From positions 2,170,001 through 2,234,000 of the forward strand of contig JACONQ010000017.1 in assembly GCA_014281115.1 (NCBI GenBank): 64,000 nucleotides of DNA, in the 5' to 3' direction. Under the pieces are notes generated by a model, which made no database searches, had not been told where the DNA came from, and saw only the letters and a program-made list of their open reading frames with translations. This stretch comes from Laburnicola sp. R22_1. Lineage: Eukaryota; Ascomycota; Dothideomycetes; Pleosporales; Didymosphaeriaceae. The translations under genes and the position numbers were made by a program. This document shows, piece by piece, positions 33,131 to 43,126 of the stretch (its first letter is position 1; each line of letters begins with the position of its first letter).

Positions 33131-33870
33131 GGTTGGTAGGGCGGTTGGATTGTCATGAACGAATGCATGGAATGGGCTGACTGATGATGGAGGGGGAGGG
33201 GTTCTTTTCTTTGTTCTCTATCTATCATATACCCCCACTGGCGTTGTCATCTGGGTGGGTTGGGGGTTGGGGATTGCGTATTATCTCGTATCCTAGCAAT
33301 GTGTATATAGCGTTGCGTGCTATGTAATTTTGTCGGGCGGCTTGTCGGGCGGCATTCATCCAACGTTGGTTGCACTGCTGGCTGGCTTGCTTGTGGGAAC
33401 GGATGGGGTTGCTACATTTCATTTATTATTCAGTTTTCTGAGTTTTTTTTTTTTTTTGGTTTGTTTGTTTATGGAAAGACTCTGCTCAGTGAGTGGGTGA
33501 GTGGCTGGGGTTTCTATCCAGTCAGCTAGTTCGTTTTGTTTGTTTGTTTGTGGTCTGTCATAATCTGTAGTCTGTAGGCTGCGTTTAGGAACTGGGGTGG
33601 GGGTTGGAATTGGGATATGGGATGTTGGAGGGGATAGGGTGGAAGGGACTGGGACTGGTACTAGTAGGTGTTGGGTGGGGAGTCGGGCTGTGTGTTAAAG
33701 GGAAAGGTAAGATAGAAAGCAAACATTTGCATGTTAAACTCATTCTCCGTCTACGTACGCACGTGCATCTGCTCCCTCCTCCCAGCCCCTTTTTGCGCCG
33801 GCCATTTCCCGCACATCACATGGACCCCAATACACAGCTCCATCTCCGCCCAACCGCCCATACAGCCCCC
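33131..33870. other. Convergent 3' intergenic region
   Basis: This lies between the ends of the SDS3-like gene (plus) and the small BYS1 gene (minus). It is G+T-rich, with a poly-T run of about 16 near 33441 and TTTG repeats. No gene was found, and open frames crossing it are repeat-driven. Confidence 0.6.
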
Positions 33871-34311
33871 CTAACCCATCACAAGCGTCAAGTCCGTCTG
33901 CCCATTATACCCCACCGTCCTCGCCTCGTGCGCCCTCCCATCCTCCCACACGAAATCCCCCCCCTTCCCCGTCAAATTCGCCTTGTGCCCCTCAAACGGG
34001 TAGTAAATATGCACGCCGAGGTCGTAGTACAGCCAGTCGGGGCTGTACGTGTACGCCAGCGTGAGCACGCCTTTGCCCCCGATGTCGATGTCGTTCTCCC
34101 CGGGGGTGATTTTGAGGGCCACACCGGGGATCGTCGTTTGTTGCTCCATCCATTGGGCGCCCGGGGCGATCATGGAGGTTGCGGAGCGGGTTGCTTGGTC
34201 TACGTGTGTTACGTAGATGGGGGTGGAGAGGTGGTTTTTTATGATTACGTGGGTGATGTCGGCGAGGGTGAGGGGGGCGAGGAGGAGTGGGAGGAGGGTG
34301 GGGAGGCGCAT
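33871..34311 (-). CDS. Small secreted BYS1-like protein
   Basis: This is a single exon of 146 aa. The N-terminus MRLPTLLPLLLAPLTLA is a signal peptide (cleavage about residue 17). The mature part matches the BYS1/thaumatin-like pattern: VIIKNHLSTPIYVTHV, then PGAQWMEQ, IPGVALKITPGE.DIDIGG, and a C-terminal TDLTLVMG. These correspond to VIVSNHCQKDVYVW..., IPGIAIKIS... and DIELVLCG in the larger protein at 28600. Unlike that protein it contains no cysteine, so it has no disulfides. It is extracellular by prediction; the role is unknown, and an effector or cell-surface protein is possible. It lies convergent to the SDS3-like gene and divergent from ERG10. The plus-strand frame that covers it (33604-34398) is judged a shadow. 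Confidence 0.82.
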   Translation of the reverse strand: MRLPTLLPLLLAPLTLADITHVIIKNHLSTPIYVTHVDQATRSATSMIAPGAQWMEQQTTIPGVALKITPGENDIDIGGKGVLTLAYTYSPDWLYYDLGVHIYYPFEGHKANLTGKGGDFVWEDGRAHEARTVGYNGQTDLTLVMG

Positions 34312-35370
34312 TGTTGGTGGTTTGGATGGGTGGTTGGTTTGGTGAGATGGGTTGGGGGAATGGATGGGAGAAGGGACGAGGGTGCCGAGATGGGTTGAGA
34401 GCGAGGCTCGAACGAGGGCAGAAGTGTGGACGCTGGATGGAACTGCGAGCTTGCCGATGCATCTGGTATTGGACGTTCATCGTGTCCTTTATACCGCTTT
34501 TCCTGTCTGCCTTGGCGTGATGATACCACGGCCATAGGCCATACCAACGCATTTGTTCCACTCGATCGATCGATAGCCCAGGAACGGCTAACGTTGGGAG
34601 AGTGGCTTGTACGCCAGCGCTGTTGCGGTAAGAAGCTGCGCCCATCTCGCACAGCGGGCTCACGGGCGCACGATGCGGGTGCCCATCTTCGTCCCGGGAG
34701 CATCTGCGTGAGGGATTGCGTTTAGCGCAGACCCAGGGCGTACATGGTGGCGCGAATGGGCGAGGAGGAATCCCTTTTTCGTGGGGTACAGCGGGTTGCT
34801 GCAGGTACGTTCAAGTGGCAGCCAGATATGGGGTCGATTCTGGAGCCAATTGCGTGCATGGGGGTGAGTTCCGGTGAGTGAGCTCTCACTACTGCTGTGG
34901 ACAGCAAGCTGGAAACCGCAGGAGTGTCTATTGACGGGTGTAGCGTATCCTCTGCAACGGACCTGTCAACTGTCCACGTCGTGCTTCGTGTCGTATCCGT
35001 CCTGTCTTCGCGTGAGTAGATGCTACATGGCTACCGATAGCGCCCGTCGAGACGTTGTAGAGCTACTGGTAATTCCCGGTGAGCGAATATCCCGGGCCAA
35101 TTGCCTGTCAGGCTGCTTCATATGTTTGCTATGGTGTGTTGTAGCTTGGGCAAACTGATGTTGGGACAGTGGCCGGTAAAGCGTGTGACTCGGGACCTCC
35201 AGGGCTCTGTGGTGTGGTTCCGTGCCATCGCCGAACAATCTCCCCATCTTGAGCCGCAACGGGCCGCTTCCAGACCTCGGCTCAAGACGGGCGAGTGGCG
35301 TGATTGTGCCAGAACATTCAACACAGTATCTGCTGCTATGCGGCCAATTCTTTCCGTGTCTGAATCCGCC
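34312..35370. other. Divergent intergenic region
   Basis: This is about 1 kb between the minus-strand BYS1-like gene and the plus-strand thiolase gene, and presumably holds both promoters. A CGAT-rich palindromic stretch (TCGATCGATCGATAG) lies at 34562-34576. No supported gene was found. Confidence 0.5.
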
Positions 35371-36777
35371 ATGTCCACAGCTGCCGCACTCCGTACGTCG
35401 GTGCGGATGGCTTCACGGCCCCAGCAGCGCCTCGCCAGCGTCCAACGACAGTTCGGCTCCTCGGCGCCACGGACACGGGAAATCAGAGACGCATACATCC
35501 TGAGCGCAAGCCGGACGCCAACGGGAGTAGTACGTTGTAGACATCGGAAGCGCTGGACACGTCCACTGACGCACGCAGTTCAATGGCGCATTCACCACCG
35601 TCCCCGCCGCCCAGCTCGGCGCCACGGCCATCCAGTCCGCGCTCGAAAAGTCAAAAGTGCCCATCGCCTCCATCGACGCCGTATACATGGGCAACGTGCT
35701 CAGCGCAGGCGTCGGCCAAGCTCCCGCGCGCCAGGCCGCCATGTTTGCCGGCCTGCCCACCACCGTCGAGGCGACGACGGTGAACAAGGTCTGCGCATCC
35801 GGCCTCAAGGCTGTCAGCCTCGCTGCGCAGACGATCGAGCTGGGACAGGCGGAAGCGCACGTCGCCGGCGGCTTTGAGAACATGACGCGCGTGCCGTATT
35901 ATCTCAACCGCGCGAGCCAACAGCCGCCGTTTGGCCACCAGCAGCTGCACGACGGCCTGATAGGAGACGGGCTGTGGGACGTGTACAACCAGATCCACAT
36001 GGGCAACTGCGCCGAGAACACGGCCAAGAAGTACAAAGTCACGCGCGAAGAGCAGGACGAGTTCGCCATCCTGACGTACAAGCGCGCGCAGGAAGCGTGG
36101 AAGGCGGGCCTGTTCACCGACGAGATTGCGCCCGTTACCGTCACGTCGAAGAAGGGCGACACCATTGTCTCCGAGGACGAGGGCTACAACAAGCTCAAGC
36201 TGGACAAGGTGCCGACGCTGAAGCCGGCCTTTGTGCGCGATGGTACGGGAACCGTCACCGCGGCCAACGCCTCGGCCTTCAGTGACGGCGGGTCCGCGCT
36301 GGTACTGGGGAGCAAGGATATTGCGCAGAAATACGCCAAAGACAGCCGTGTCCTCGCAAAGATCATCACGTACGCTGACGCAGCAATGGGTACGTCTTCT
36401 TCGCTCCCCGTTCAAGCCGCATTCCACTAACCACCCCAGACCCCATCGACTTCCCCATCGCGCCTTCAGCCGTCGTCGAAAAGCTGCTCAAGCAATCCCA
36501 CCTCTCCAAGTCCGACATCTCCATCTGGGAATTCAACGAAGCCTTCGCCGCCGTCATCAAAGCCAACGCCAAGATCCTGGGTCTCGGCGTCGACAACGTA
36601 AACCCGCGAGGTGGCGCTATTGCGCTGGGCCACGCCCTGGGAAGTTCAGGGAGCAGGATCTTGGTTACGCTGCTGCACCAGCTTCAAGTCGGGCAGTATG
36701 GCGCTGCGGCCATATGTAATGGCGGGGGTGCGGCGACGGGCATCATCGTGCAGAGAGTTGCGCCTGATCAGCTGTAG
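35371..36777 (+). CDS. ERG10: Acetyl-CoA C-acetyltransferase (thiolase), mitochondrial type
   Basis: There are three exons, 35371-35529, 35579-36389 and 36440-36777, with introns of 49 and 50 bp (GTACGT...CAG); the product is 435 aa. It catalyses the condensation of two acetyl-CoA to acetoacetyl-CoA, and the reverse. The catalytic residues are present: nucleophile Cys ~125 in [10 protein letters not shown], His ~388 in GHALGSSG, and Cys ~416 in [10 protein letters not shown]. The N-terminus (residues 1-40: [20 protein letters not shown]...) is rich in Arg, Ser and Ala without acidic residues, fitting a mitochondrial presequence. This suggests the mitochondrial paralogue (ACAT1-like, ketone-body and isoleucine degradation) rather than the cytosolic sterol-pathway enzyme. 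An in-frame ATG 11 codons upstream (35338) is an alternative start. It is full length compared with the family. Confidence 0.93.
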
Positions 36778-37096
36778 CTGTAGGTGGGGAAGCGGTTCAT
36801 GAATCTACTACGACACATAGGCTGTATAGGACGAAATGTAAATATACTAAATTCACATAGGAGCTTGATGTTCCTTCTTCACTATCTAGTCACCTTCTTC
36901 TTACCACACAGTGTGTGCTTAGGGCTAGGGTTTTTTTAGGTGGGCAGGGACTGCAGCCAGGGTACATATTCTTCTTCGCGTTATTCTACTACTTCGTAAA
37001 CCTGCTGTCTTAAAAACATGTCAACCCGACTCATTGTTATTTATACTATACCATACACTAGTCGAGAACTCTTATAGAAAGATATTCATTCGTGAT
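36778..37096. other. 3' region of thiolase gene up to transposon border
   Basis: There is no gene. This is presumably the thiolase terminator region. Composition becomes AT-richer toward the pogo insertion at 37099. Confidence 0.5.
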
Positions 37097-37178
37097 TAAC
37101 GTGTTTAGAAGCGAGCTGCGAATACAAGCGAGCTGCGAACCCCACTAACTTTCTACAACGCGTCACCTATCAACTACA

Positions 37179-39125
37179 ATGGCTCAACTAACACTTATTC
37201 GATTGCCCTATAACGAAGCAGATGTCTCCCTAGCTATCTTAGCTATTAATCAGAATCAGATCCAGAGCGTTAATCGCGCTGCAGCGACGTTTAACGTTCC
37301 TGAAAGCACGCTTCGCAGCCGACGCGCTGGAACTACTGCGCGACGCGATTGTGAGCCTAAATCAAAGAAGCTTACCAAGCTAGAAGAGGAGGTTATTATT
37401 AAGCATATACTTAACCTAGATTCGCGAGGCTTTGCGCCTACTCTAGGTGCTATACAAGATATGGCAAATAAGCTGCTCGCTAAGCGTAGCGCAGGCCACG
37501 TTGGCTAACAGTGGCCTAGAAACTTTGTTAAGCAAACAGACAGCCTCACAACGCGATTTAATCGAGCCTATAATTAATAGCGAGCCCTCTATAAGGACCT
37601 GACAGCTATATAGGTCTAGTTTAAGCTAGTAGCACGTACAAAGGCCACCTACAGTATCTGCAATAAGGACACCTTCAACTTCGACAAGACTGGCTTTCTA
37701 ATAGGCAAGATATCCTCCCAGCTAGTTGTTACAGGCTTAGAGAGACGTGGTTGGCCAAAAGTAATCTAGCTAGGCAATTGTAAGTGGGTGACGACAATCC
37801 ATAGAATCAACGCTGCTAGGTGGGCAATCCCGCCCTTTGTTATCTTCACTAGCAAGTACTACCTCTTAGCCTGGTATAAGGGCGACAATATACCAGGTGA
37901 CTAGACTATTAGTCTTAGCGATAATAGGTGGACTATAAATAAGCTTAGTGTTGCCTGGCTACAGCACTTTATTAAGCATACAGTAGAGCGTAGAGTAGGC
38001 GCGCGTTAGCTCCTAATACTTAACAGCTATATGTCAGATATACGGGTATTCTTGATGAGTTGAGATGGAAAAGTGGTGGGTTGATTGATTGATTGTGTGT
38101 GTTCTGTCGGAGAAGCTCGGCTACCGCGAGAAGTAACTATCTAGTACTAAGCCGCACTAGTACTATTTAGAATAGTACAGGGGCAGTGTAAAACAGTAGT
38201 GCGCCAGCCTCCTCAGTGTATTTCAATGTGAAATCACTGTGATTTACACTGATTACCACTGTAAGGGGCCATATGATCGTACACACCTACCCACTGGATT
38301 TCACAGTGACTGTCTATCTGACACTATAAGAGCCACAACTCACTTAAATTCTAGGAGATCTGTAGGGAGAATAAGATCTATACCCTATGCATGCCACTAT
38401 ATTTGTTACACCTCCTATAGCCACTTAATATAGGCTGTTTCTCGCTATTAAAGCGGGCGTATAGGCGCCAGGTCGAGGGCCTAATACGCAACCATATTAA
38501 CTATATTACTAAGCTTAAGTTCCTACCAGCCTTTCGCGCCACCTATAACTAGTTAATTACAAAGAAGAATATCTGCGCAAGCTTTTAAGGCGCTAGGCTA
38601 GTCTAATACAATCTAGAGGCGGTAATATTAAAGCTTAATGTAAAGCTTTGTACGCCGTCGCTAGCAGCCCTACTAGATGCCCTATGGGAGTCTGCAACAC
38701 CAAGCAACGTACGCGAGCTAGGCGCTTAGTTAACTCTAGTTTATAAGCGGATTCGAAGGCATTAGGGATCCTCTCCTACCTTAGTTATCTAGTCGCTTAA
38801 TTGGCTTATAAGAGGCGCTAAGAGAATAGCGCATTTAATAGTGCTTATGCGCGAGAAGATAGCTACTCTATAAAGGACAAATAAGGCAGCCACAACGCGT
38901 AAATAGCGCAAAAAGAAGCAGATCTAAAAGCGAGGCACTCTATTAAAGGCAGAGGGAGAGGATATTATTACTCAAAAGGCTGTTGAGCAGCAACTAGAGG
39001 GAGAAATACGGCAAGGCAAGGCGCAGTTAGGTGCGAGCCAGCAGGCTTCTGCGCGCTGCAGGCGCTGTAGGGAGCCTGGGCACAACTCGCGCACGTGTAA
39101 GAAGGCTTCTATAGATACTACTTAA
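37179..39125 (+). pseudogene. Pogo-type transposase with C-terminal zinc knuckle, disrupted
   Basis: The frame starts at the ATG at 37179 (MAQLTLIRLPYNEADVSLAI). It has a psq-type helix-turn-helix (AAATFNVPESTLRSRRAG, residues ~32-50) and a CENP-B-like region (LDSRGFAPTLGAIQDMANKL). The first stop is at about 37506, then many TAG/TAA. The DDE region has NFDKTGF near 37680 and LILN near 38015, where the MITE is inserted. Near 39056-39110 it ends in CRRCREPGHNSRTCKK, a C-x2-C-x4-H-x4-C zinc knuckle. Gln and Trp positions are the ones converted to stops. Confidence 0.83.
38030..38324. mobile_element. MITE of ~295 bp inserted in pogo copy 1
   Basis: Copy 2 of the host element (62209-62230) reads straight through ('aacagctataagagccac'), while copy 1 has about 295 extra bases between the halves of that sequence. 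The insert has short inverted ends (TGTCAGATA at the left, TATCTGACA at the right) and a TA (or TATA) target duplication. A decayed homologue lies at 55483-55799. There is no coding capacity. Confidence 0.88.
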
Positions 39126-39261
39126 TTTAGGATAGCTATTATATTAATAGAATATTAATGCGTTGTGAATTTATATGCTACGAAAGGCTCAGAGACTTAG
39201 TGGGGTTCGTAGCTCGCTTGTATTCGCAGCTCGCTTGTAAACACGTTATGCAACACTTATA

Positions 39262-39972
39262 CCGTGTTCGTGCGCATAACAATTATATTCGCGTAACGAT
39301 CGCTATTTACTAGAAAAATTAAAGAAAATAAGAAGCTTTAATGCTATATAACTTTTTAATTGCTAAATGTTTTTAAAAACGTTCTTAACTAAAGTTATAA
39401 AGAAAGATTCTATTTATAATCCTAGAATTTTAGTTTTTAATAATAATTAATCTTTTAAAATATATAAAAAAACGTAAAAATTTAAGTCTTTAGAATTAAA
39501 GAAAATAATTTTTAAGAGTAAACTATACTATTCTAAATAGTTTTTATATTTACACTTTTTTATATAAAAGCCTATTTAAAAGTTATTCTATATTTCTATA
39601 CTTTTTTTAAAAAAATTAGAGAAGATAATCTATCTTTTAAATAGGCTTTTATATAAAAAAGTGTAAATATAAAAACTATTTAGAATAGTATAGTTTACTC
39701 TTAAAAATTATTTTCTTTTAATTCTAAAGACTTAAATTTTACGTTTTTTTATATATTTTAAAAGATTAATTATTATTAAAAACTAAAATTCTAGGATTAT
39801 AAATAGAATCTTTCTTTATAACTTTAGTTAAGAAAGTTTTTAAAAACATTTAGCAATTAAAAAAGTTATATAGCATTAAAGCTTCTTATTTTCTTTAATT
39901 TTCCTAGTAAATAGCGATCGTTACGCGAACATGATCGTTACGCGAACATGATCGTTACGCGCACGGACACGT
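39262..39972. mobile_element. 711-bp foldback element (near-complete inverted repeat)
   Basis: The left arm 39262-39582 and right arm 39634-39972 are near-perfect inverted complements, separated by about 51 bp. TA flanks the element (39260-39261 and 39973-39974). Both ends carry a 17-bp unit (gatcgttacgcgaacat): the right arm has one unit more than the left, which accounts for the difference in arm length. It is AT-rich inside with no open frame, and is presumably mobilised in trans by a TA-targeting transposase. Confidence 0.9.
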
Positions 39973-40029
39973 TACTCCTCCTTCAACTAGCCTGCTGGAA
40001 TATCACTGCCTAACCCATCTTTCTCCCAG

Positions 40030-41061
40030 GCTTTGCGCAACAAACATATGCATTAGACTAAAAATACCTTCCCTGCTGCCATCTCGGCACGAGTACACAG
40101 CTCGACCACTGGGGCATCCGAAGAGATGCAGATGAAACATTCCAGGACATGCTTACTCGTCTGAAATCAAGAAATGGACCTGTGCGGAAATGGCTGGCTT
40201 CCGACAACAACGGTCTGTACGACAACAGTATCGAAGGCGTCCACGATCTCTCTTCGAGGGCGGTCAATACCTCAGCGCAAATCTACTACTTCAGCCTCTC
40301 CTTCCACTCAACTGTTCCCTTCCCTGAGAATTGGCTTCCATGGGGTAGAGACGCACTTGCTTCCTTTCCCGCCAATCTAGGAGACTTCCTGCGCGCAGCA
40401 CTACAAAATATTCCCATTCCAGACTTCCTTCGCGGCGCAATACAGTGGCTAATCGATCGAGTCATCGACGTTGGGTGGATCGTTGCCACGAAAGTAACCA
40501 GCTTTCGCTCTTTCGTGGGCTGGATTCCTGATGCAGTGATAACCAGGATTCTGCAAGAAATGGGTTACAATATCGTGCTCCCAAAGCCAGGAAGATACAT
40601 CCCGCGCAAAGACGTTATACCAATAATGTTACCAAGTCTGTACGCAATGGGAGGCCAGGACCTCACACCCAGGCAGAGAGAGCTGCTGGGACCAATCGTG
40701 GGGGATTGGTACCTGAATGATGGGATTGTTAATACCGAGTCCATGCGCGGTCCGGATGACTCCTTGATTAGGAGTGTTAGTTCTTTGCCGGATTGGAACT
40801 TTAGTAGCCCTGGGAAGCGAGGGGTCTATTGGCATTTTGGCGTTAACGATCAAATGGATCATGCTGATGACTCGCACAGTTGTCAACAATCAAGCGATCT
40901 TCAGATTGATTGCCCAACTAAGCGCCAAAAGACCATAGAGAGGTCCGTGTTAGACCTGATCCAGTAATCAATCTGCCTATCGCTTGATTGTTGACAACTC
41001 TGCCAGTGATGAGATTGGCGTTTTTATCGAGGAAAACACGGTGAGGCCTCTGATCGGATGA
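40030..41061 (+). pseudogene. Lipase (bacterial family I.5-like alpha/beta hydrolase), 5'-truncated
   Basis: This is the C-terminal half of a secreted-lipase-like protein. An acceptor site (branch-like CTAAC, then TCTCCCAG, ending 40029) precedes in-frame coding sequence FAQQTYALD..., then a stop (taa at 40059) and the open stretch 40149-40967. Family landmarks are QLDHWGI, YDNSIEGVHDLSSR, WYLNDGIVNTESM (catalytic Asp region) and GVNDQMDHAD (catalytic His region). The N-terminal half with the GxSxG nucleophile is absent. A 711-bp foldback and a pogo element lie immediately upstream. A 136-bp MITE at 40871-41006 interrupts the last codons, and skipping it restores DHADEIGVFIEENTV up to a TGA at 41059. 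The gene is not expected to be functional. Assignment to the lipase family is by motif recognition. Confidence 0.7.
40871..41006. mobile_element. 136-bp MITE in the lipase pseudogene
   Basis: The arms of about 40 bp are inverted complements (CT-GCA-AGTTGTCAACAATCAAGCGAT type), with a spacer of roughly 50 bp. The flanking duplication TGATGA lies at 40865-40870 and 41007-41012. Skipping the element and one duplicate rejoins the lipase frame. The last 30 codons of the open frame ending at 40967 are therefore encoded by the insert. Confidence 0.82.
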
Positions 41062-42050
41062 TATTAAGAATTTCGTGCTAACTTTGGACCGGGCACATCT
41101 CATGGAAGAGATGTATATTAATATAGCCAAGCTGGCGTCGCGGCTGCCTATAGTTGAGCTGTAGAGACTGGGTGCGCGGTTTCTTCAGGACGGAATTATG
41201 ATTTTGACGGCCAATGTACAACCTTGAAGTATTGAACAGGCACTCTGTTGTAATGTAAATAGGAAGCACAGACACCTCATACCTATCTTAACTAGTAAAT
41301 GTTTTTGGTGACTGGAACAGGCTCTTTCCAGGTGCATGTGTTTGGCACAATTTCTTGTACAGCCTCGTTCGGAACGTGTATGGAGCCAAGTAGCGTCGCC
41401 TACCTACAGCCCTTGGGGCGCAAGCGTAAAATGCGAGAGGTGACTCTTCCGACCACCTCCGCCACGAGTCCCATCTACCCCGTTCGCTCCAAGCATACAA
41501 ACATCGTCTCCATCGTATGCCACGCGCGGTGGGGTAACTCCTACCAATCCCTCGCTCAAGCCAGCAGGTCTTACCGTCCAAACATCTTGACATGCTGTAT
41601 AGACTGACGATGTCCTGGAAGACCAGATTCGCCTCCTTAATCACGAGCTGACGATATTCTCATTTCCTGTCGACCCCAATCACTAGTCGGCCGCGTTCTT
41701 GGACGTCCGAATGCTGTGGAGATTCTCTCTTCGCGTCGCATCGTGGAACCTACCCGTAAGGGCGTGTCGTAATGACAAAGGCTCTGGTTGTCGGAATTCA
41801 CAGCGTGTATACGTCTGGGGTGCTTCGACGACCCAGCGGGGGCTTGTACTTGTACATGGCCCAAGAATACGATCCTCAGTAAGACGACCAGCAGCGGCGA
41901 TGAGCGGACCTCAGCAAGTTAGGGCGAGACTGAAGCCTTGGACATTCGTCGCACCACGTCGGACCATAGAGACTAAGAGCACATTGCCAGTGCTTGAGCG
42001 AATCATGTGCCACCCAATACATGGGGGCATTTGACTACTCGTTCCCCATG
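41062..42050. other. GC-normal sequence without a supported gene
   Basis: The 3' part of the lipase remnant may continue to about 41100. Beyond this, overlapping short frames on both strands (such as 41288-41644 minus and 41637-41864 minus) show no domain or consistent splicing. This is probably decayed genic DNA. Confidence 0.45.
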
Positions 42051-42712
42051 TCAACTCGCCGACGATAAGAGCCATGGTCTCCACAACTCTTGAGCCCAGT
42101 TCATCAGCCAGTGAAGGACCGCTACGACTTTCATCGCGTCGAAGCACGATCTTGTATTCCCGACGGCAACTTGATCTCGGATAATCATCTCATGGTCATC
42201 TCTTGAGACGATTAGCAAGTGCCAACCGTGCCCTTGTGCAATGAGAAGCGGTATAGCGGGCCACTTCCCACCTGCGCTGCGGAGGAGGGCGATGCGCTTC
42301 AACCAGGCATCAGTCCAGATGGCTATTTGAGGTTTGCCATCCGTCCATGACTTCATGGGGCCTTTCGTCTCGATATTGATAGCGATAGAACTGCGGCGAG
42401 CCCGCATTATGTAGTTCCAAGACTTAACCAATGCGCCGGAGAGTGGACGAAGGCGGCTCCAAGCTTGTCTCATGGCCGAGTCCTCCTTGAGCGAGCCAAG
42501 GTAATCGGCGCCGCGTTTCGGGAGGGCGGCGCGTGCAAGCCACGCAGGCTCGATCCTGGCCGATTTCCTGCAGTCATCAGCATACGAGTGTTAATGTCGT
42601 CCTTGTAAACCCACACGTTGTTGATTTCGATAGACCGCCATCTCGGAGAGGCTTCTCGGGCCCATGAGAGACGAGCGATGGATGGCTGGAGAGGGATGGC
42701 GAAAAAAGACAT
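42051..42712 (-). pseudogene. Fungal PD-(D/E)XK nuclease-like domain protein, broken
   Basis: The minus-strand frame 42473-42051 (140 codons) contains SIAINIETKGP, with the E-x-K of a PD-(D/E)XK fold, then IWTDAWLKRIALL, PLLIAQGHGWHLLIV and VVAVLHWLMNWAQE. This is the layout of a PD-(D/E)XK nuclease-like domain common in filamentous ascomycetes. Coding similarity continues upstream in the same frame (CRKSARIEPAW) and then, past a shift near 42570, in another frame (REASPRWRSIEINNVWVYK). Either a small intron or a frameshift lies there; I see no good splice pair and favour a frameshift. The N-terminus is not found. The role is unknown in the family; nuclease activity is inferred from the fold only. 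Confidence 0.55.
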
Positions 42713-43126
42713 GTTTGTTGTTGTTTTGCGCGGTGCTCGGCCTGAGGTTTTTCCGGCACCCTTTCACAAACCAACACAACCAACATGTTTTTGTTGGTGA
42801 GGGGCCAAATTCTTTTTTTTTGGGCGATATGTGACTCATAAGGAGCCAAACTAGAGTTTAACTAGATACGTATATACGACAACTATACTTCTATCACATA
42901 CGAATTTATACTTTGCCGGTGAGGGGAGCCGTAGATTGCCATATGAAAAGCTGCTTCTGCAGTGCCACAAAACGCTTTCTCCGCATCCTCCGGCTCACAG
43001 CTTCTCCCACACAACACCACCACTTTGCTAGGCTGTGCCGACCTTACACTTGTCATCTAATTTGCGGCGGGCTAAGAAAAATTCATCTTCATCTGAGCAA
43101 AGTCTGGAAAATCGTCAACAACGATC

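Larger units (their letters stand above)
37099..39246 (+). mobile_element. Pogo-type DNA transposon, copy 1 (carries a MITE)
   Basis: The inverted repeats of about 50 bp begin ACGTGTTTAGAAGCGAGCTG and contain a direct duplication of 'aagcgagctgcgaa'. TA lies at 37097-37098 and 39247-39248. The length is 2148 bp, of which about 295 bp is a later MITE at 38030-38324. A second copy is at 61286-63139. Copy 1 keeps more CA and TG dinucleotides than copy 2. The transposase start, 37179-37508, is still open. Confidence 0.92.

Noticed and set aside
33604..34398. 264-codon plus-strand frame
   Set aside because: It is rich in low-complexity Gly/Val and His/Pro stretches and antisense to a signal-peptide protein with clear BYS1 similarity.
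35651..36427. 258-codon minus-strand frame over the thiolase gene
   Set aside because: It is a shadow of the thiolase exon, which has all its catalytic residues.
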